From NCBI GenBank assembly GCA_002393865.1, contig DGUD01000003.1:1-16934 (forward strand): a DNA stretch of 16,934 nt, in the 5' to 3' direction. The translations under genes were made by a program, and so were the position numbers. The notes beneath the pieces are model-generated. The model was not told where the DNA came from. It ran no database searches and saw nothing but the letters and a program-made list of their open reading frames with translations. This document shows positions 6,873 through 14,890 of this stretch, in pieces (position 1 is the first letter of the stretch; each line of letters starts with the position of its first letter). This DNA is from Treponema sp. UBA4319. Lineage in GTDB: Bacteria > Spirochaetota > Spirochaetia > Treponematales > Treponemataceae.

Positions 6873-6901
6873 AGCATACCGCAAAAGCGCAAAACCGGCA
6901 A
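6873..6901 (-). promoter_or_regulatory. dnaX promoter, apparently leaderless
   Basis: On the minus strand TTGCCG (6901-6896), a 17-nt spacer and TATGCT (6878-6873) are followed by six bases and then the dnaX ATG at 6866. A start 6-7 nt after the -10 falls on or next to the ATG. No ribosome binding site is present in this interval. Confidence 0.5.
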
Positions 6902-6916
6902 GGCGGCACAAAGCGC

Positions 6917-6945
6917 TTGCAAAAGCTGTATGCACGCTATATCAT
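6917..6945 (+). promoter_or_regulatory. fprA promoter, apparently leaderless
   Basis: TTGCAA (6917-6922), a 17-nt spacer and TATCAT (6940-6945), then seven bases and the ATG at 6953. The -35 is mediocre (four of six), the -10 good (five of six). It lies back to back with the dnaX promoter, the two -35 boxes separated by only 15 bp. Confidence 0.45.
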
Positions 6946-6952
6946 GTATGCT

Positions 6953-8107
6953 ATGACGCAGATTAGCAAAGACATCTTCAGCATCGGCGTGAACGACCAC
7001 ACCATCACGCTCTTTGAGTCGCAGTTCCCCGTGCCGCAGGGAATGGCGTACAATTCATACATTATAATGGATGAAAAAATAGCGGTGGCGGATACGGTGG
7101 CAAAGGATTTCGCCGGGGAGTGGCTGGGCAAGCTCGATGCCGCGCTCGCAGGCCGCAAACCGGATTACCTCATCGTGCACCACATGGAGCCGGATCATTC
7201 CGCCAACATCGGCGCCTTCCTTGACCGCTACCCGGAGGCGCAGCTCGTCACCAGCGCGGCGGCGCTCACGATGACAAAGCAGTTCTTCGGCAGGGATTTC
7301 TCCGCCCGCACCAAGATTGTCCGGGAAGGCGACACGCTGCCGCTCGGACGGCACACGCTCAGCTTCATCGCGGCGCCTATGGTTCACTGGCCGGAAGTCA
7401 TCATGTCCTACGACAGCGCCGACGGCGTGCTGTTCAGCGCGGACGCCTTCGGGACATTCGGGGCAAACGATGTCCCCCGCGAAAAACCGTGGGCTGACGA
7501 GGCGCGGCGTTTCTACACGGGCATCGTGGGTAAATTCGGCGTGCAGGTGCAGGCGGTGCTGAAAAAGGCGGCGGCGCTCGACATCCGTACCATCTGCTCG
7601 ACGCACGGCCCCGTGCTCAACGGCGAGCTCCAGCAGTACATCTCGCTCTACGGCAAATGGGCGTCCTACACGCCGGAGTCAGACGACGTGCTCATTGCCT
7701 ATACATCCGTCTATGGGCATACGGAAGAAGCCGTCCGCCGGCTTGCGGACAAGCTCCACGCCTCCGGAAAAGGCTGCTGCGTCATGAACCTTGCGCTCTG
7801 CGACATGGCAGAGGCAGTCTCGCAGGCATTCCGCTGCGCAAAGCTCGTGCTGGCGACCACCACATACAATATGGGCATCTTCCCCTTCATGGACACCTTC
7901 CTGCACAAGCTGGAGGAACGGAATTTCTGCCGCCGCAGCGTCGGGCTCATCGAAAACGGCACATGGGCGCCCCTCGCGGCCAAAGTCATGCGGGAAAAAC
8001 TGGGAGCCTGCAAGGAGATGCGCATCCTGGAGCCGGTCGTCACCATCAAATCGGCGCTGAACGACGCCTCGGAGGCGCAGCTGGAGCAGCTTGCCGCCGC
8101 GCTGTAG
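6953..8107 (+). CDS. fprA: Flavodiiron protein (FprA-type A flavoprotein; O2/NO reductase)
   Basis: Flavodiiron proteins reduce oxygen to water or nitric oxide to nitrous oxide in the cytoplasm of anaerobes, with electrons from rubredoxin or a flavin partner. This 384-residue protein has the two-domain class A layout. The first domain is metallo-beta-lactamase-like with every expected iron ligand: H77-x-E79-x-D81-H82, H145, D164 and H218. A flavodoxin-like domain follows (about 243-384) with TSVYGHTEEAV as the FMN phosphate loop. No rubredoxin domain is fused. Three start codons are possible (TTG 6917, ATG 6944, ATG 6953); none has a Shine-Dalgarno. I choose 6953 because MTQISKDIFSIG matches the usual N-terminus and it lies 7 nt after a -10 box. 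It is divergent from dnaX and 148 bp ahead of pfk. Its O2- versus NO-preference cannot be read from sequence. Confidence 0.93.
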   Translation: MTQISKDIFSIGVNDHTITLFESQFPVPQGMAYNSYIIMDEKIAVADTVAKDFAGEWLGKLDAALAGRKPDYLIVHHMEPDHSANIGAFLDRYPEAQLVTSAAALTMTKQFFGRDFSARTKIVREGDTLPLGRHTLSFIAAPMVHWPEVIMSYDSADGVLFSADAFGTFGANDVPREKPWADEARRFYTGIVGKFGVQVQAVLKKAAALDIRTICSTHGPVLNGELQQYISLYGKWASYTPESDDVLIAYTSVYGHTEEAVRRLADKLHASGKGCCVMNLALCDMAEAVSQAFRCAKLVLATTTYNMGIFPFMDTFLHKLEERNFCRRSVGLIENGTWAPLAAKVMREKLGACKEMRILEPVVTIKSALNDASEAQLEQLAAAL

Positions 8108-8177
8108 CGCAACGCGCCGTGTTCGGTAAAAAACAGAGGATACGTGCCCGGAAAGCATAAGTTTCCCGGTATGTCTA

Positions 8178-8206
8178 TTGAATTTTTCGGGATTTGGTTA
8201 TATCCT
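8178..8206 (+). promoter_or_regulatory. Possible promoter of the phosphofructokinase gene
   Basis: TTGAAT (8178-8183), a 17-nt spacer and TATCCT (8201-8206); each box matches four of six consensus bases. A start near 8213 would give a leader of about 43 nt. Read-through from fprA is an alternative, since no terminator with a T-run separates the genes. Confidence 0.35.
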
Positions 8207-8255
8207 ATGTGCTAGCGTATGCGACTATGCGCGCATTGATTTTTTAGGGGTTTTT

Positions 8256-9677
8256 ATGAGCACGATAAAATACAATTTCACGGTAGAGAGCTTGGGAGAA
8301 TGCAAGGTTCAGTCACCTATCGAACTCTCCCTTGACCACGGGACATTCCGCGCTGCGTACGTAAAGGACACCACATACGTCCGCAACCTTGTCAACGTCT
8401 TTGCGGACGACAAGGCAGACGCGAGCGATTCGTCCAACCTGATGGAAAAGGCTGGACCCCGCCAGTACATCTACTTCCGCCCGGAAGAAGTAAGCGCCGG
8501 CATCTGTACCTGCGGCGGTCTCTGCCCCGGTCTGAACGATGTCATCCGTGCCGTCGTGCGCTGCCTGTGGAACCGCTACGGCGTACGCAAGATAACAGGT
8601 ATCAAATTCGGCTACAAGGGCTTCTTCAAGGAAGAAGGATTCGAGCCGATTGAGCTCAACCCCGATGTGGTCGATGAAATCCACAAAATCGGCGGCTCCT
8701 TCCTCGGCACATCCCGTGGCGGCGGCGACCGCACAACAGAAATCGTGGACTCAATCGAGCGGCTCGGCATCAACCAGATGTACATCATCGGCGGCGACGG
8801 CACACAGCGCGGCGCTCTGGACATCGCGAACGAGATTTCCCGCCGCGGGCTGAAAGTCGCGGTCGTCGGCATCCCCAAGACTGTCGATAACGACCTCCAG
8901 TTCATCGACCGCTCATTCGGCTTTGAGACCGCCGTGCAGAAGGCCGCGCAGGCCGTCAACTCCATCCACATGGAGGCGCATTCCCAGATAAACGGCATCG
9001 GCCTCGTCAAGCTGATGGGGCGCGAGTCAGGCTTTATCGCGACCGCGGCGGCGCTTGCCAGCCACGAGACCAATTTCTGCCTCATCCCGGAAGTTCCCTT
9101 CGACCTTGACGGCCCGAACGGATTCTTCCACTATCTGGAGCAGCGCCTTGAGAAGCGCCACCATGCCGTCGTCGTCGTGGCGGAAGGCGCGGGGCAGGAG
9201 CTGCTTGCCTCCACAAACCAGACCGACGCGTCCGGCAACAAGAAGCTGGCGGACATCGGCATCTACCTGCGCGACAAAATCACCGAGTATTTTGCGGCAA
9301 AAAGAATCCACATCAACCTCAAATACATCGACCCCAGCTACGAAGTCCGCGCGGCCGTCACCACGGCAAACGACTCCATCTACTGCGAGCGCCTTGGCAA
9401 CAACGCCGTCCACGCGGCCATGGCGGGCAAGACAAAGCTGGTCATCGGTCTGGTGCACGACAAGTATGTCCACATCCCGATTTCCATGGCGACGCTCAAG
9501 CGCAACATCGTCGATCCTGAGAGCTCACTGTGGCGCGACTGTCTTGACGCGACGCTGCAGCCCGTCTACATGGTGAACAATATCAACACCGTGACGGAGA
9601 CGCTGAGCAAGGCCTATCAGGAAGCCGAGCAGAAAGCCGCGGCTCGCTTTGAGAAAGTGACGAATATGCAGAAATAA
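8256..9677 (+). CDS. pfk: 6-phosphofructokinase, long plant/trypanosome-like group
   Basis: It phosphorylates fructose 6-phosphate to the 1,6-bisphosphate, the committed step of glycolysis. The 473-residue protein is longer than the 320-residue E. coli type and has an extra N-terminal region of about 80 residues. Motifs in order: [10 protein letters not shown] (86-95), FLGTSRGG (149-156), GGDGT (179-183), IPKTVDNDL (206-214) with catalytic D211, the [11 protein letters not shown] segment (239-249) and MGRESGF (254-260). The glycine in GGDGT, where pyrophosphate enzymes carry aspartate, points to ATP as donor; the lysine in PKT is shared with pyrophosphate enzymes and with the ATP-using trypanosome and plant forms. 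The ATG at 8256 has AGGGG 5 nt upstream; a start at 8178 would lack one. A strong terminator follows. ATP use is inferred, not certain. Confidence 0.93.
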   Translation: MSTIKYNFTVESLGECKVQSPIELSLDHGTFRAAYVKDTTYVRNLVNVFADDKADASDSSNLMEKAGPRQYIYFRPEEVSAGICTCGGLCPGLNDVIRAVVRCLWNRYGVRKITGIKFGYKGFFKEEGFEPIELNPDVVDEIHKIGGSFLGTSRGGGDRTTEIVDSIERLGINQMYIIGGDGTQRGALDIANEISRRGLKVAVVGIPKTVDNDLQFIDRSFGFETAVQKAAQAVNSIHMEAHSQINGIGLVKLMGRESGFIATAAALASHETNFCLIPEVPFDLDGPNGFFHYLEQRLEKRHHAVVVVAEGAGQELLASTNQTDASGNKKLADIGIYLRDKITEYFAAKRIHINLKYIDPSYEVRAAVTTANDSIYCERLGNNAVHAAMAGKTKLVIGLVHDKYVHIPISMATLKRNIVDPESSLWRDCLDATLQPVYMVNNINTVTETLSKAYQEAEQKAAARFEKVTNMQK

Positions 9678-9710
9678 AAGGCCGGGTGCGTATCCGGCGC
9701 ACCTGCTGCC

Positions 9711-9766
9711 AAAACAAAAGCCGCCTGTTCCTCCCTGAAATTCAGGAAGAACCGGCGGCTTTTTTG
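9711..9766. terminator. Bidirectional intrinsic terminator
   Basis: A long hairpin: GCCGCC (9720-9725) pairs with GGCGGC (9754-9759), with GTTC/GAAC and CCTGA/TCAGG pairing inside. It is followed by six T on the plus strand, and AAAACAAAA before it gives a T-rich tail on the minus strand. It ends pfk from the left and the secreted-protein gene from the right. Confidence 0.9.
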
Positions 9767-9815
9767 TGCCCCGGACGGCAGCACCGGGACTGATTTCCGC
9801 GCAGGGCAGCCCGCG

Positions 9816-10403
9816 CTACTTGACGATGCGGAGGTTATCGATGTAGAAACGCCCCTCCATCGGCATGATTTCGCGGTAGCAGATATTTATGCGCCGGATC
9901 AGGAAGAGATCCTCAGCGAACTGGCTCAGATCCAGCACGACCGTGTGCCAGCCGGGATTGATGCGGACGGAGCTCAGCTCGTCCCAGCGCCATTCATCCG
10001 TGGCCTGCAGCGCGATAGCCAGGTTGAACGGCTCGTCCTCCGGGTTGTAGACATCCAGCACGATGTAGCGCGAGCCGCTGAAGTCCCAGTGGTAGTCCAT
10101 GTAGTACATTCCGTCTGTGGCGGAACCGGGCGTGGACGCAATCATCCTGCATTCAAGGGACTGGCGCCCCTGCGATGCCCAGCGGTTCGAAAGCCGTGCA
10201 GACGTAGAAAGCTTTGACGGGCCGTAAAGCTCCCAGTCAAAAGCAGCCCATATCCAGTAATTGCCCTTCTCAAAGTCATCGATGACCGTGGTGCTGCCTG
10301 CAGGCAGGGATGCCATGTCGCCGATGATATCCTGCCCGTGCGCCGGGTGCAGCACCACGGCACTGAGCACCATGCAGGCTGCAAGGAAAATAAATCTTTT
10401 CAT
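9816..10403 (-). CDS. Secreted jelly-roll (carbohydrate-binding-module-like) protein
   Basis: The 195-residue product has an N-terminal signal peptide (basic MKR, hydrophobic core, likely cut after AHG at residue 23). The LAAC at 7-10 is too early for a lipobox. The mature part looks like one galactose-binding-like beta jelly roll, with IDDFEKGNYW at its start, a bulk of aromatic residues (W, Y, F), VLDVYNPED in the middle, PGWHTVVLDLS towards the end and the closing FYIDNLRI. This pattern is common to carbohydrate-binding modules and related accessory domains; spirochaete FlaA sheath proteins share the general look, so a FlaA-like role is an alternative. The ATG at 10403 has AAGGAG 9 nt upstream. 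It lies 27 bp after the chemoreceptor gene on the same strand and ends at the shared terminator, so the two are probably co-transcribed. No catalytic motif is seen. Confidence 0.75.
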   Translation of the reverse strand: MKRFIFLAACMVLSAVVLHPAHGQDIIGDMASLPAGSTTVIDDFEKGNYWIWAAFDWELYGPSKLSTSARLSNRWASQGRQSLECRMIASTPGSATDGMYYMDYHWDFSGSRYIVLDVYNPEDEPFNLAIALQATDEWRWDELSSVRINPGWHTVVLDLSQFAEDLFLIRRINICYREIMPMEGRFYIDNLRIVK

Positions 10404-10430
10404 ATACGTGCGCTCCTTAGTTCCATGCCA

Positions 10431-12617
10431 TCAGCATTTGAATTTGTTCATCTCGCCTTTCAGGCTGCCGATTGCCTCCACGCTCGCCCGCACGTTCTCG
10501 TGGGCCTTGCGCGCCGCGGCAGAAATAGTTCCGGCCTTGTCCGCCATCTCGCTCATGCTGCCGCTCACCACCTCTGCCATGCTGGCAAGCTTATCCATCT
10601 CGGAGGAAACCTGCTGGCTGCCCTCAAGCATCTCGGCGGAATCGTCCTTCACGTCCGTCGTGATGGCATTGATGCGCTTCATCGCGTCCAGAATCTGGGC
10701 GCCGCCCTCGTTCTGCTGCTGCATAGCGTCGTCTATCACGCGCTCCTGCTCGCCGACAGTCTTTGTAAGCGTGAAAATCCTGTTGAACTGCTCCTGCACC
10801 GTGCGGCTCGACTCGGAGACCTCGTTGATTGCGTTGTAGACTTCCTTGAGCGCCTGCTGCATTTTGGCGCCCTGGGAGGAAGATTCCTCCGCCAGCTTGC
10901 GGATTTCGTCGGCGACCACGCTAAAGCCGCGCCCACTGTCTCCGGCATGGGCAGCCTCGATGGCGGCGTTCATGGCAAGCAGGTTCGTCTGGCTTGCGAT
11001 GTTCTTTATGACGGCGGAGGCCTCGGACAGGTTCTTGGACTTGTCCTGAATATCCTTGGAAAGCCCCACCGTCCGGTTCACCACGGCGATGCCGTCCTCA
11101 GAGGCCTTCTCCAAGGCATCCATGGACTCCTTGTTCGTCTTGAGAATCTGCGTGACGGAATTGATGTTCGCCGTCATCTCTTCTATAGAAGACGAGGACT
11201 GCGCGACGCTCTGGGCCTGCTGGTCTATATGCGCGTTGAGCGTCTTTATGTTCTGCACAATCTGATCGACTACGGCCTTTGCCTCCGAGACGCCCGCCGC
11301 ATGGCTCTGCATCTGCCCCTGCACAGCGCCGATGCTGCCGGTTATATCCCGCACGGCCCTGGCGGTCTCATCCATGGAGGAACCGAGCTCCGAGCCGATA
11401 TGCTCCATCCGGCTGCTCGTGCTCTTGGCGCTCCGTATGGACGAACCGATTTTTTCCATCGTCCTGTTGAAGCTGCCGCACATCGCACCGATTTCGTTGT
11501 TCCCCGTCACCTTCAGGCGCACGGTCAGGTCGCCGTCACCCTCGCTGATATTGCGCAGCGCGGTCTCGCTCTCAAGGAGCGGGCGGGTAAGGCGGGAGAC
11601 CGTCGTGTAGGTGAGCGCCGCAACCAGGGCAATCTGCACCAGGAAGGCAAAGACCACCGTCCACAGCGCGGAGACCGCCCCTTTGTGCATGGCGGCGCGG
11701 TATGTCCGCGAGACAAGGTACCAGCTTGCCCCCGTCCTGTCCGGGTGGATGCGGGCGACAACCGTGAACTGGTTATCCTTGCCGCTGCCGGAGAAGAAGG
11801 AGACGGAGCTCTTGTCCGCATAGTCGTCGGAGAACCACGAGGCGGTGGCGGCATCGCTGAACAGCGGGCTCTTCTTGCCCACCGTGGAGCCGTCGGTGGA
11901 GCCCATCACCACTCCCGACGAGCTGATGAACTGCGTCTGCGACCCCTCAAAGATAGAGCTGCCGTCCAGTATGTCCGCAAGGTTGGAGAGCACGATGTCA
12001 ATACCCGCGATGCCGACATTCTGTCCGATGGAATTTGTGATGCGGGAGTAAACCTGCGCCGAGAGCACGGACTCTCCGTCGATAGAGACCATGGCAGGGT
12101 CAGTGATGGTAGCGGGACTGTCCACCATCGATTCCAAATCTATGTCCTGCAGCCCGGTGGTACTGTCGTTCTTGATGCGCCCGTCCACGTCGGTGATATA
12201 ATGAATCCGGAACTGGCCGGTGGGATTGGAGGTCTCGTCCACATCGAACGAGTCGCGGCGGTCAAAGCGCCCCGGCAGCCAGATTGCCCAGACAGACTTT
12301 ACAGAGGTGTTGTTCACCATGGAACGAACCTCCTGCTCGCAGGCAGTCCGGCGCAGCTCGTCGGGGATTGCCCAGGAGCCGCCCAGCATCCCGCTGATGG
12401 CCTCCACGGAGCTCACGTTCTCCATCATCTCCTTTTCCACGGCATTGGCTTTCTTCTCCGTGAGGGCAATGATGAGGTTCTCCGCCTGCTCAGTGTTCAT
12501 CCTGAACACCGTTCGCCCGATTATGCCCGTCATCACGAACGAGATGCAGAGCATTCCGATTCCTATTAATAGTAAAAAACTTGTTTTTATGGATTTTGAA
12601 GTCCCTATGATATGCAT
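10431..12617 (-). CDS. Methyl-accepting chemotaxis protein with Cache-like sensor
   Basis: A 728-residue transmembrane chemoreceptor. Helix 1 (about 12-34) and helix 2 (about 316-338) bracket a periplasmic region of about 280 residues whose length and motifs ([31 protein letters not shown]) fit a double Cache small-molecule sensor. A HAMP linker follows (about 340-392). The long cytoplasmic coiled-coil hairpin has its conserved tip at about 536-580 ([20 protein letters not shown], then [18 protein letters not shown]), where it contacts CheA/CheW. No C-terminal CheR-docking pentapeptide is seen; it ends NKFKC. The start at 12617 is chosen because a -10 box ends 6 nt before it and the first helix follows directly; an upstream TTG at 12653 lies within the -35 box and is implausible. 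No Shine-Dalgarno is present. The ligand is unknown; the secreted protein 27 bp downstream may be a partner. Confidence 0.93.
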   Translation of the reverse strand: MHIIGTSKSIKTSFLLLIGIGMLCISFVMTGIIGRTVFRMNTEQAENLIIALTEKKANAVEKEMMENVSSVEAISGMLGGSWAIPDELRRTACEQEVRSMVNNTSVKSVWAIWLPGRFDRRDSFDVDETSNPTGQFRIHYITDVDGRIKNDSTTGLQDIDLESMVDSPATITDPAMVSIDGESVLSAQVYSRITNSIGQNVGIAGIDIVLSNLADILDGSSIFEGSQTQFISSSGVVMGSTDGSTVGKKSPLFSDAATASWFSDDYADKSSVSFFSGSGKDNQFTVVARIHPDRTGASWYLVSRTYRAAMHKGAVSALWTVVFAFLVQIALVAALTYTTVSRLTRPLLESETALRNISEGDGDLTVRLKVTGNNEIGAMCGSFNRTMEKIGSSIRSAKSTSSRMEHIGSELGSSMDETARAVRDITGSIGAVQGQMQSHAAGVSEAKAVVDQIVQNIKTLNAHIDQQAQSVAQSSSSIEEMTANINSVTQILKTNKESMDALEKASEDGIAVVNRTVGLSKDIQDKSKNLSEASAVIKNIASQTNLLAMNAAIEAAHAGDSGRGFSVVADEIRKLAEESSSQGAKMQQALKEVYNAINEVSESSRTVQEQFNRIFTLTKTVGEQERVIDDAMQQQNEGGAQILDAMKRINAITTDVKDDSAEMLEGSQQVSSEMDKLASMAEVVSGSMSEMADKAGTISAAARKAHENVRASVEAIGSLKGEMNKFKC

Positions 12618-12623
12618 ACTATC

Positions 12624-12681
12624 ATGATAAAGCGAATACCGGATATATGTCAAGGAATAGAGATATTTGATTTATAACTTA
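12624..12681 (-). promoter_or_regulatory. Strong, apparently leaderless promoter of the chemoreceptor gene
   Basis: On the minus strand, a perfect TTGACA (12653-12648), an 18-nt spacer and TATCAT (12629-12624) are followed by six bases and the ATG at 12617. An A/T-rich block directly upstream of the -35 (about 12654-12681) looks like an UP element. The start would fall on or beside the ATG. Confidence 0.6.
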
Positions 12682-12822
12682 GGCAAGGAATTTTGCACAT
12701 GCCGCGCTAACTCTGCCGTCAGACTGCAGCACCTGCACTCTGGTTTCAGACAGGGGGCACGCGGCGGCAGGACATCGCAGGCGCTGTAACAACACGGCGG
12801 CAGCATTGTTTTTCTTTTCGTT

Positions 12823-14757
12823 ATGAAGACAAAGATTCACAAGAACATTCTCAAGAACCTATGGGCTTCGCTGAAGCCTGCGCTGCTGCGCTTCCCCGCG
12901 CTCTTTGTGCTGGGGCTCGTCGTCGCCGTCTGCATATCGCTGAACAGCTCCTCGTGGGAGCTCTTCAATACCAGCGGTCTCGATTCCGACTCCATGCAGT
13001 GGAAGGAGCTCGTAGCCCGGAGAGAGGCATTCAATGCGAGGATGCTTTCATTCATACTGCCCGGCTGCTGGGGCATGGTGCTCTCAGTGCTGCTCCAGCT
13101 GCTGTGCGAGCGGCTGCCTGCGCAGTGGCTCCGCGGGCGTCCCCGCCTGACAAAGCTGCTCCCGCCCGTCGTGCAGGGGGCGCTGGTGCTGCTCGCGCTA
13201 TTCCCCGCGAGCCTCTGCTTTATGCGCACGGACAGCAGGACATGGCTGGTGTTCTGGGGAGTGCTGATCGCGCTCTGCGCGGGCATCGTCTTTGCGCTCA
13301 TGCGGCGCTACCAGCCGGGCATTGTCGTGCCGAACGGCATCATCGCAGGCATCGTGGCGAGCATTGCCTGCGGCTGCGTCGTGGCGGGGCTGGAGCTCAT
13401 CTATCTGGCGGTCACCCAGCTGATTTTCAAGGTGCCCGACCCGGCGGATTCCATCATCACCGCCCTGCTGGGCTTCATCCCCTTCTTCGTGCTTTTCTGG
13501 GGGCTTTTTGTCGCATACGCCACCCGCGCGGAGGAAGAGATGGTCATTCCCAAGGCATACCGGGTCATCATGCTGATGATTCTGCTGCCGCTCTACGTTG
13601 TGCTCCTCGCAGTGCTCTATGCCTACCTGCTCAAGAGCCTCGTGACGCTCACCATGCCGTCCGGCAAGATAAACCCCTTCGTGTCGTTCTCGACGGCATT
13701 CTATATATTCTTCTGCTTTGCCGTCGCGCCGTACCAGACCCGCTTTACGGAGCTGTTCAAGAAAATATGCCCCTTCGTGCTCATACCACTGGTGGCAGTG
13801 CAGTGCATGGCTTTTGCGCTCCGGGTCTCCGCATACGGCTTTACCCAGGCGCGAGTGGCAAGCCTGCTGTACATCCTGTTCAGCATCTGCTGCATCGTGC
13901 TTGCCATCGTGCGTCAGGGGCGGCTCATGCACTGGGCGCCGGCCGCGCTCGCAGTCTGCGCGCTGATAGGGAGCGTCAGCCCGCTGAACATCATGGACAG
14001 CACCCTCCGCAGCCAGAGCGGGCGCATCTTCCGCGTGTACCGCACGCACGGGCTGCTCAGCTCCGCGGGGGGCACAAAGCAGCTGGTAGCGGAAGGTGCC
14101 GCGGCGGCGCTCAGCGGGGAAGAGAAGGCGCTGGTGGTGGACGCGTGGCGCTGCATCGACCCCGAGGAGACACCCCGCCCGTGGATGGAACGCGCGCGCG
14201 TCGTGAACGAGGATTCCCGTCCCGAATACAAGATGAAGGGCGGGGAACTGGTCGCAGAGCCGCGCACCAGCTATTCCTTCGAGAGGCTTTTCGGCTTCCC
14301 CCATTCCTGGGACTACGGGCAGCAGCACGGCTACAAGCTCGCCTACCGGACGGACAGCTCCGACAAGCCGCTGGACGTCTCGCAGTTCCAGTCGGTCTGG
14401 AAGCTCGAACTTGAGTTACGGCACCCCGAAACGGTCCGTTCCGCCTCCAACGAATCCACGCCCCCCGGCGAGCGGAGGATTACCGTCGGCTACGGAGCAA
14501 CGCTTCCCGACGGAAGCCTTGAGCACAGCTACGACATAACCGAAGAAATCCGCCGCCGGCTGAAGCGCTACGACTGGGACGAGTCGCTGGGCAGGATAGC
14601 GGACGCCCCAGACCGGGACGAGCGGATTTTCCTCACCATGCCCGACGGCATCACCCTCGTGCTGACACATGTCAGCCTGTCGGAGAGCTACATGCCGGAC
14701 GGCCAGCCCGAACGCTACACCGGCAGCGCATCCATATCGGGCTACGCCTGCCGCTAG
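12823..14757 (+). CDS. DUF4153-like multi-pass membrane protein
   Basis: A 644-residue protein. After a basic N-terminus, about ten hydrophobic helices fill residues 23-400. The segment YAYLLKSLVTLTMPSGKINP followed by a phenylalanine/alanine-rich helix, and later SPLNIMDSTLRSQSGRI, is the pattern I associate with DUF4153, a family of bacterial inner-membrane proteins of unknown function. The C-terminal third (about 400-644) is soluble, probably outside the membrane, and has no recognised motif. The ATG at 12823 opens a good N-terminus but has no Shine-Dalgarno; the preceding 15 bases are U-rich, and I see no clear promoter in the 205-bp gap to the divergent chemoreceptor. It is convergent with the lipoprotein gene, 133 bp away. 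Family assignment is moderately sure; function is unknown. Confidence 0.75.
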   Translation: MKTKIHKNILKNLWASLKPALLRFPALFVLGLVVAVCISLNSSSWELFNTSGLDSDSMQWKELVARREAFNARMLSFILPGCWGMVLSVLLQLLCERLPAQWLRGRPRLTKLLPPVVQGALVLLALFPASLCFMRTDSRTWLVFWGVLIALCAGIVFALMRRYQPGIVVPNGIIAGIVASIACGCVVAGLELIYLAVTQLIFKVPDPADSIITALLGFIPFFVLFWGLFVAYATRAEEEMVIPKAYRVIMLMILLPLYVVLLAVLYAYLLKSLVTLTMPSGKINPFVSFSTAFYIFFCFAVAPYQTRFTELFKKICPFVLIPLVAVQCMAFALRVSAYGFTQARVASLLYILFSICCIVLAIVRQGRLMHWAPAALAVCALIGSVSPLNIMDSTLRSQSGRIFRVYRTHGLLSSAGGTKQLVAEGAAAALSGEEKALVVDAWRCIDPEETPRPWMERARVVNEDSRPEYKMKGGELVAEPRTSYSFERLFGFPHSWDYGQQHGYKLAYRTDSSDKPLDVSQFQSVWKLELELRHPETVRSASNESTPPGERRITVGYGATLPDGSLEHSYDITEEIRRRLKRYDWDESLGRIADAPDRDERIFLTMPDGITLVLTHVSLSESYMPDGQPERYTGSASISGYACR

Positions 14758-14859
14758 CCGCATGCTGCGGGGGCTGCCACTGCAAAGCTGAGGCTGCAGC
14801 AGCTGCCCGCACTGCCGCCGCACATGCCGCACAGCAAAGCCGCGGAGGCTGCCCCCGGC

Positions 14860-14874
14860 CGCCGGACTCCGGCG
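14860..14874. other. GC-rich hairpin between convergent genes
   Basis: CGCCGG, a 3-nt loop and CCGGCG sit 17-31 nt past the stop of the lipoprotein gene and about 103 nt past the DUF4153-like gene. No T-run follows on either strand, so it is at best a weak terminator or RNA 3'-end stabiliser. Confidence 0.25.
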
Positions 14875-14890
14875 CGCAGCACGGTGCGCA

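Noticed and set aside
8139..8170. Inverted repeat CCGGAAA / TTTCCCGG between fprA and pfk
   Set aside because: The stem is short and has a bulged C, and no T-run follows; it is not convincing as a terminator or operator.
10338..12569. 743-codon plus-strand open frame opposite the chemoreceptor
   Set aside because: Its translation is rich in H, R, G and A with no domain, while the minus strand encodes a textbook chemoreceptor.
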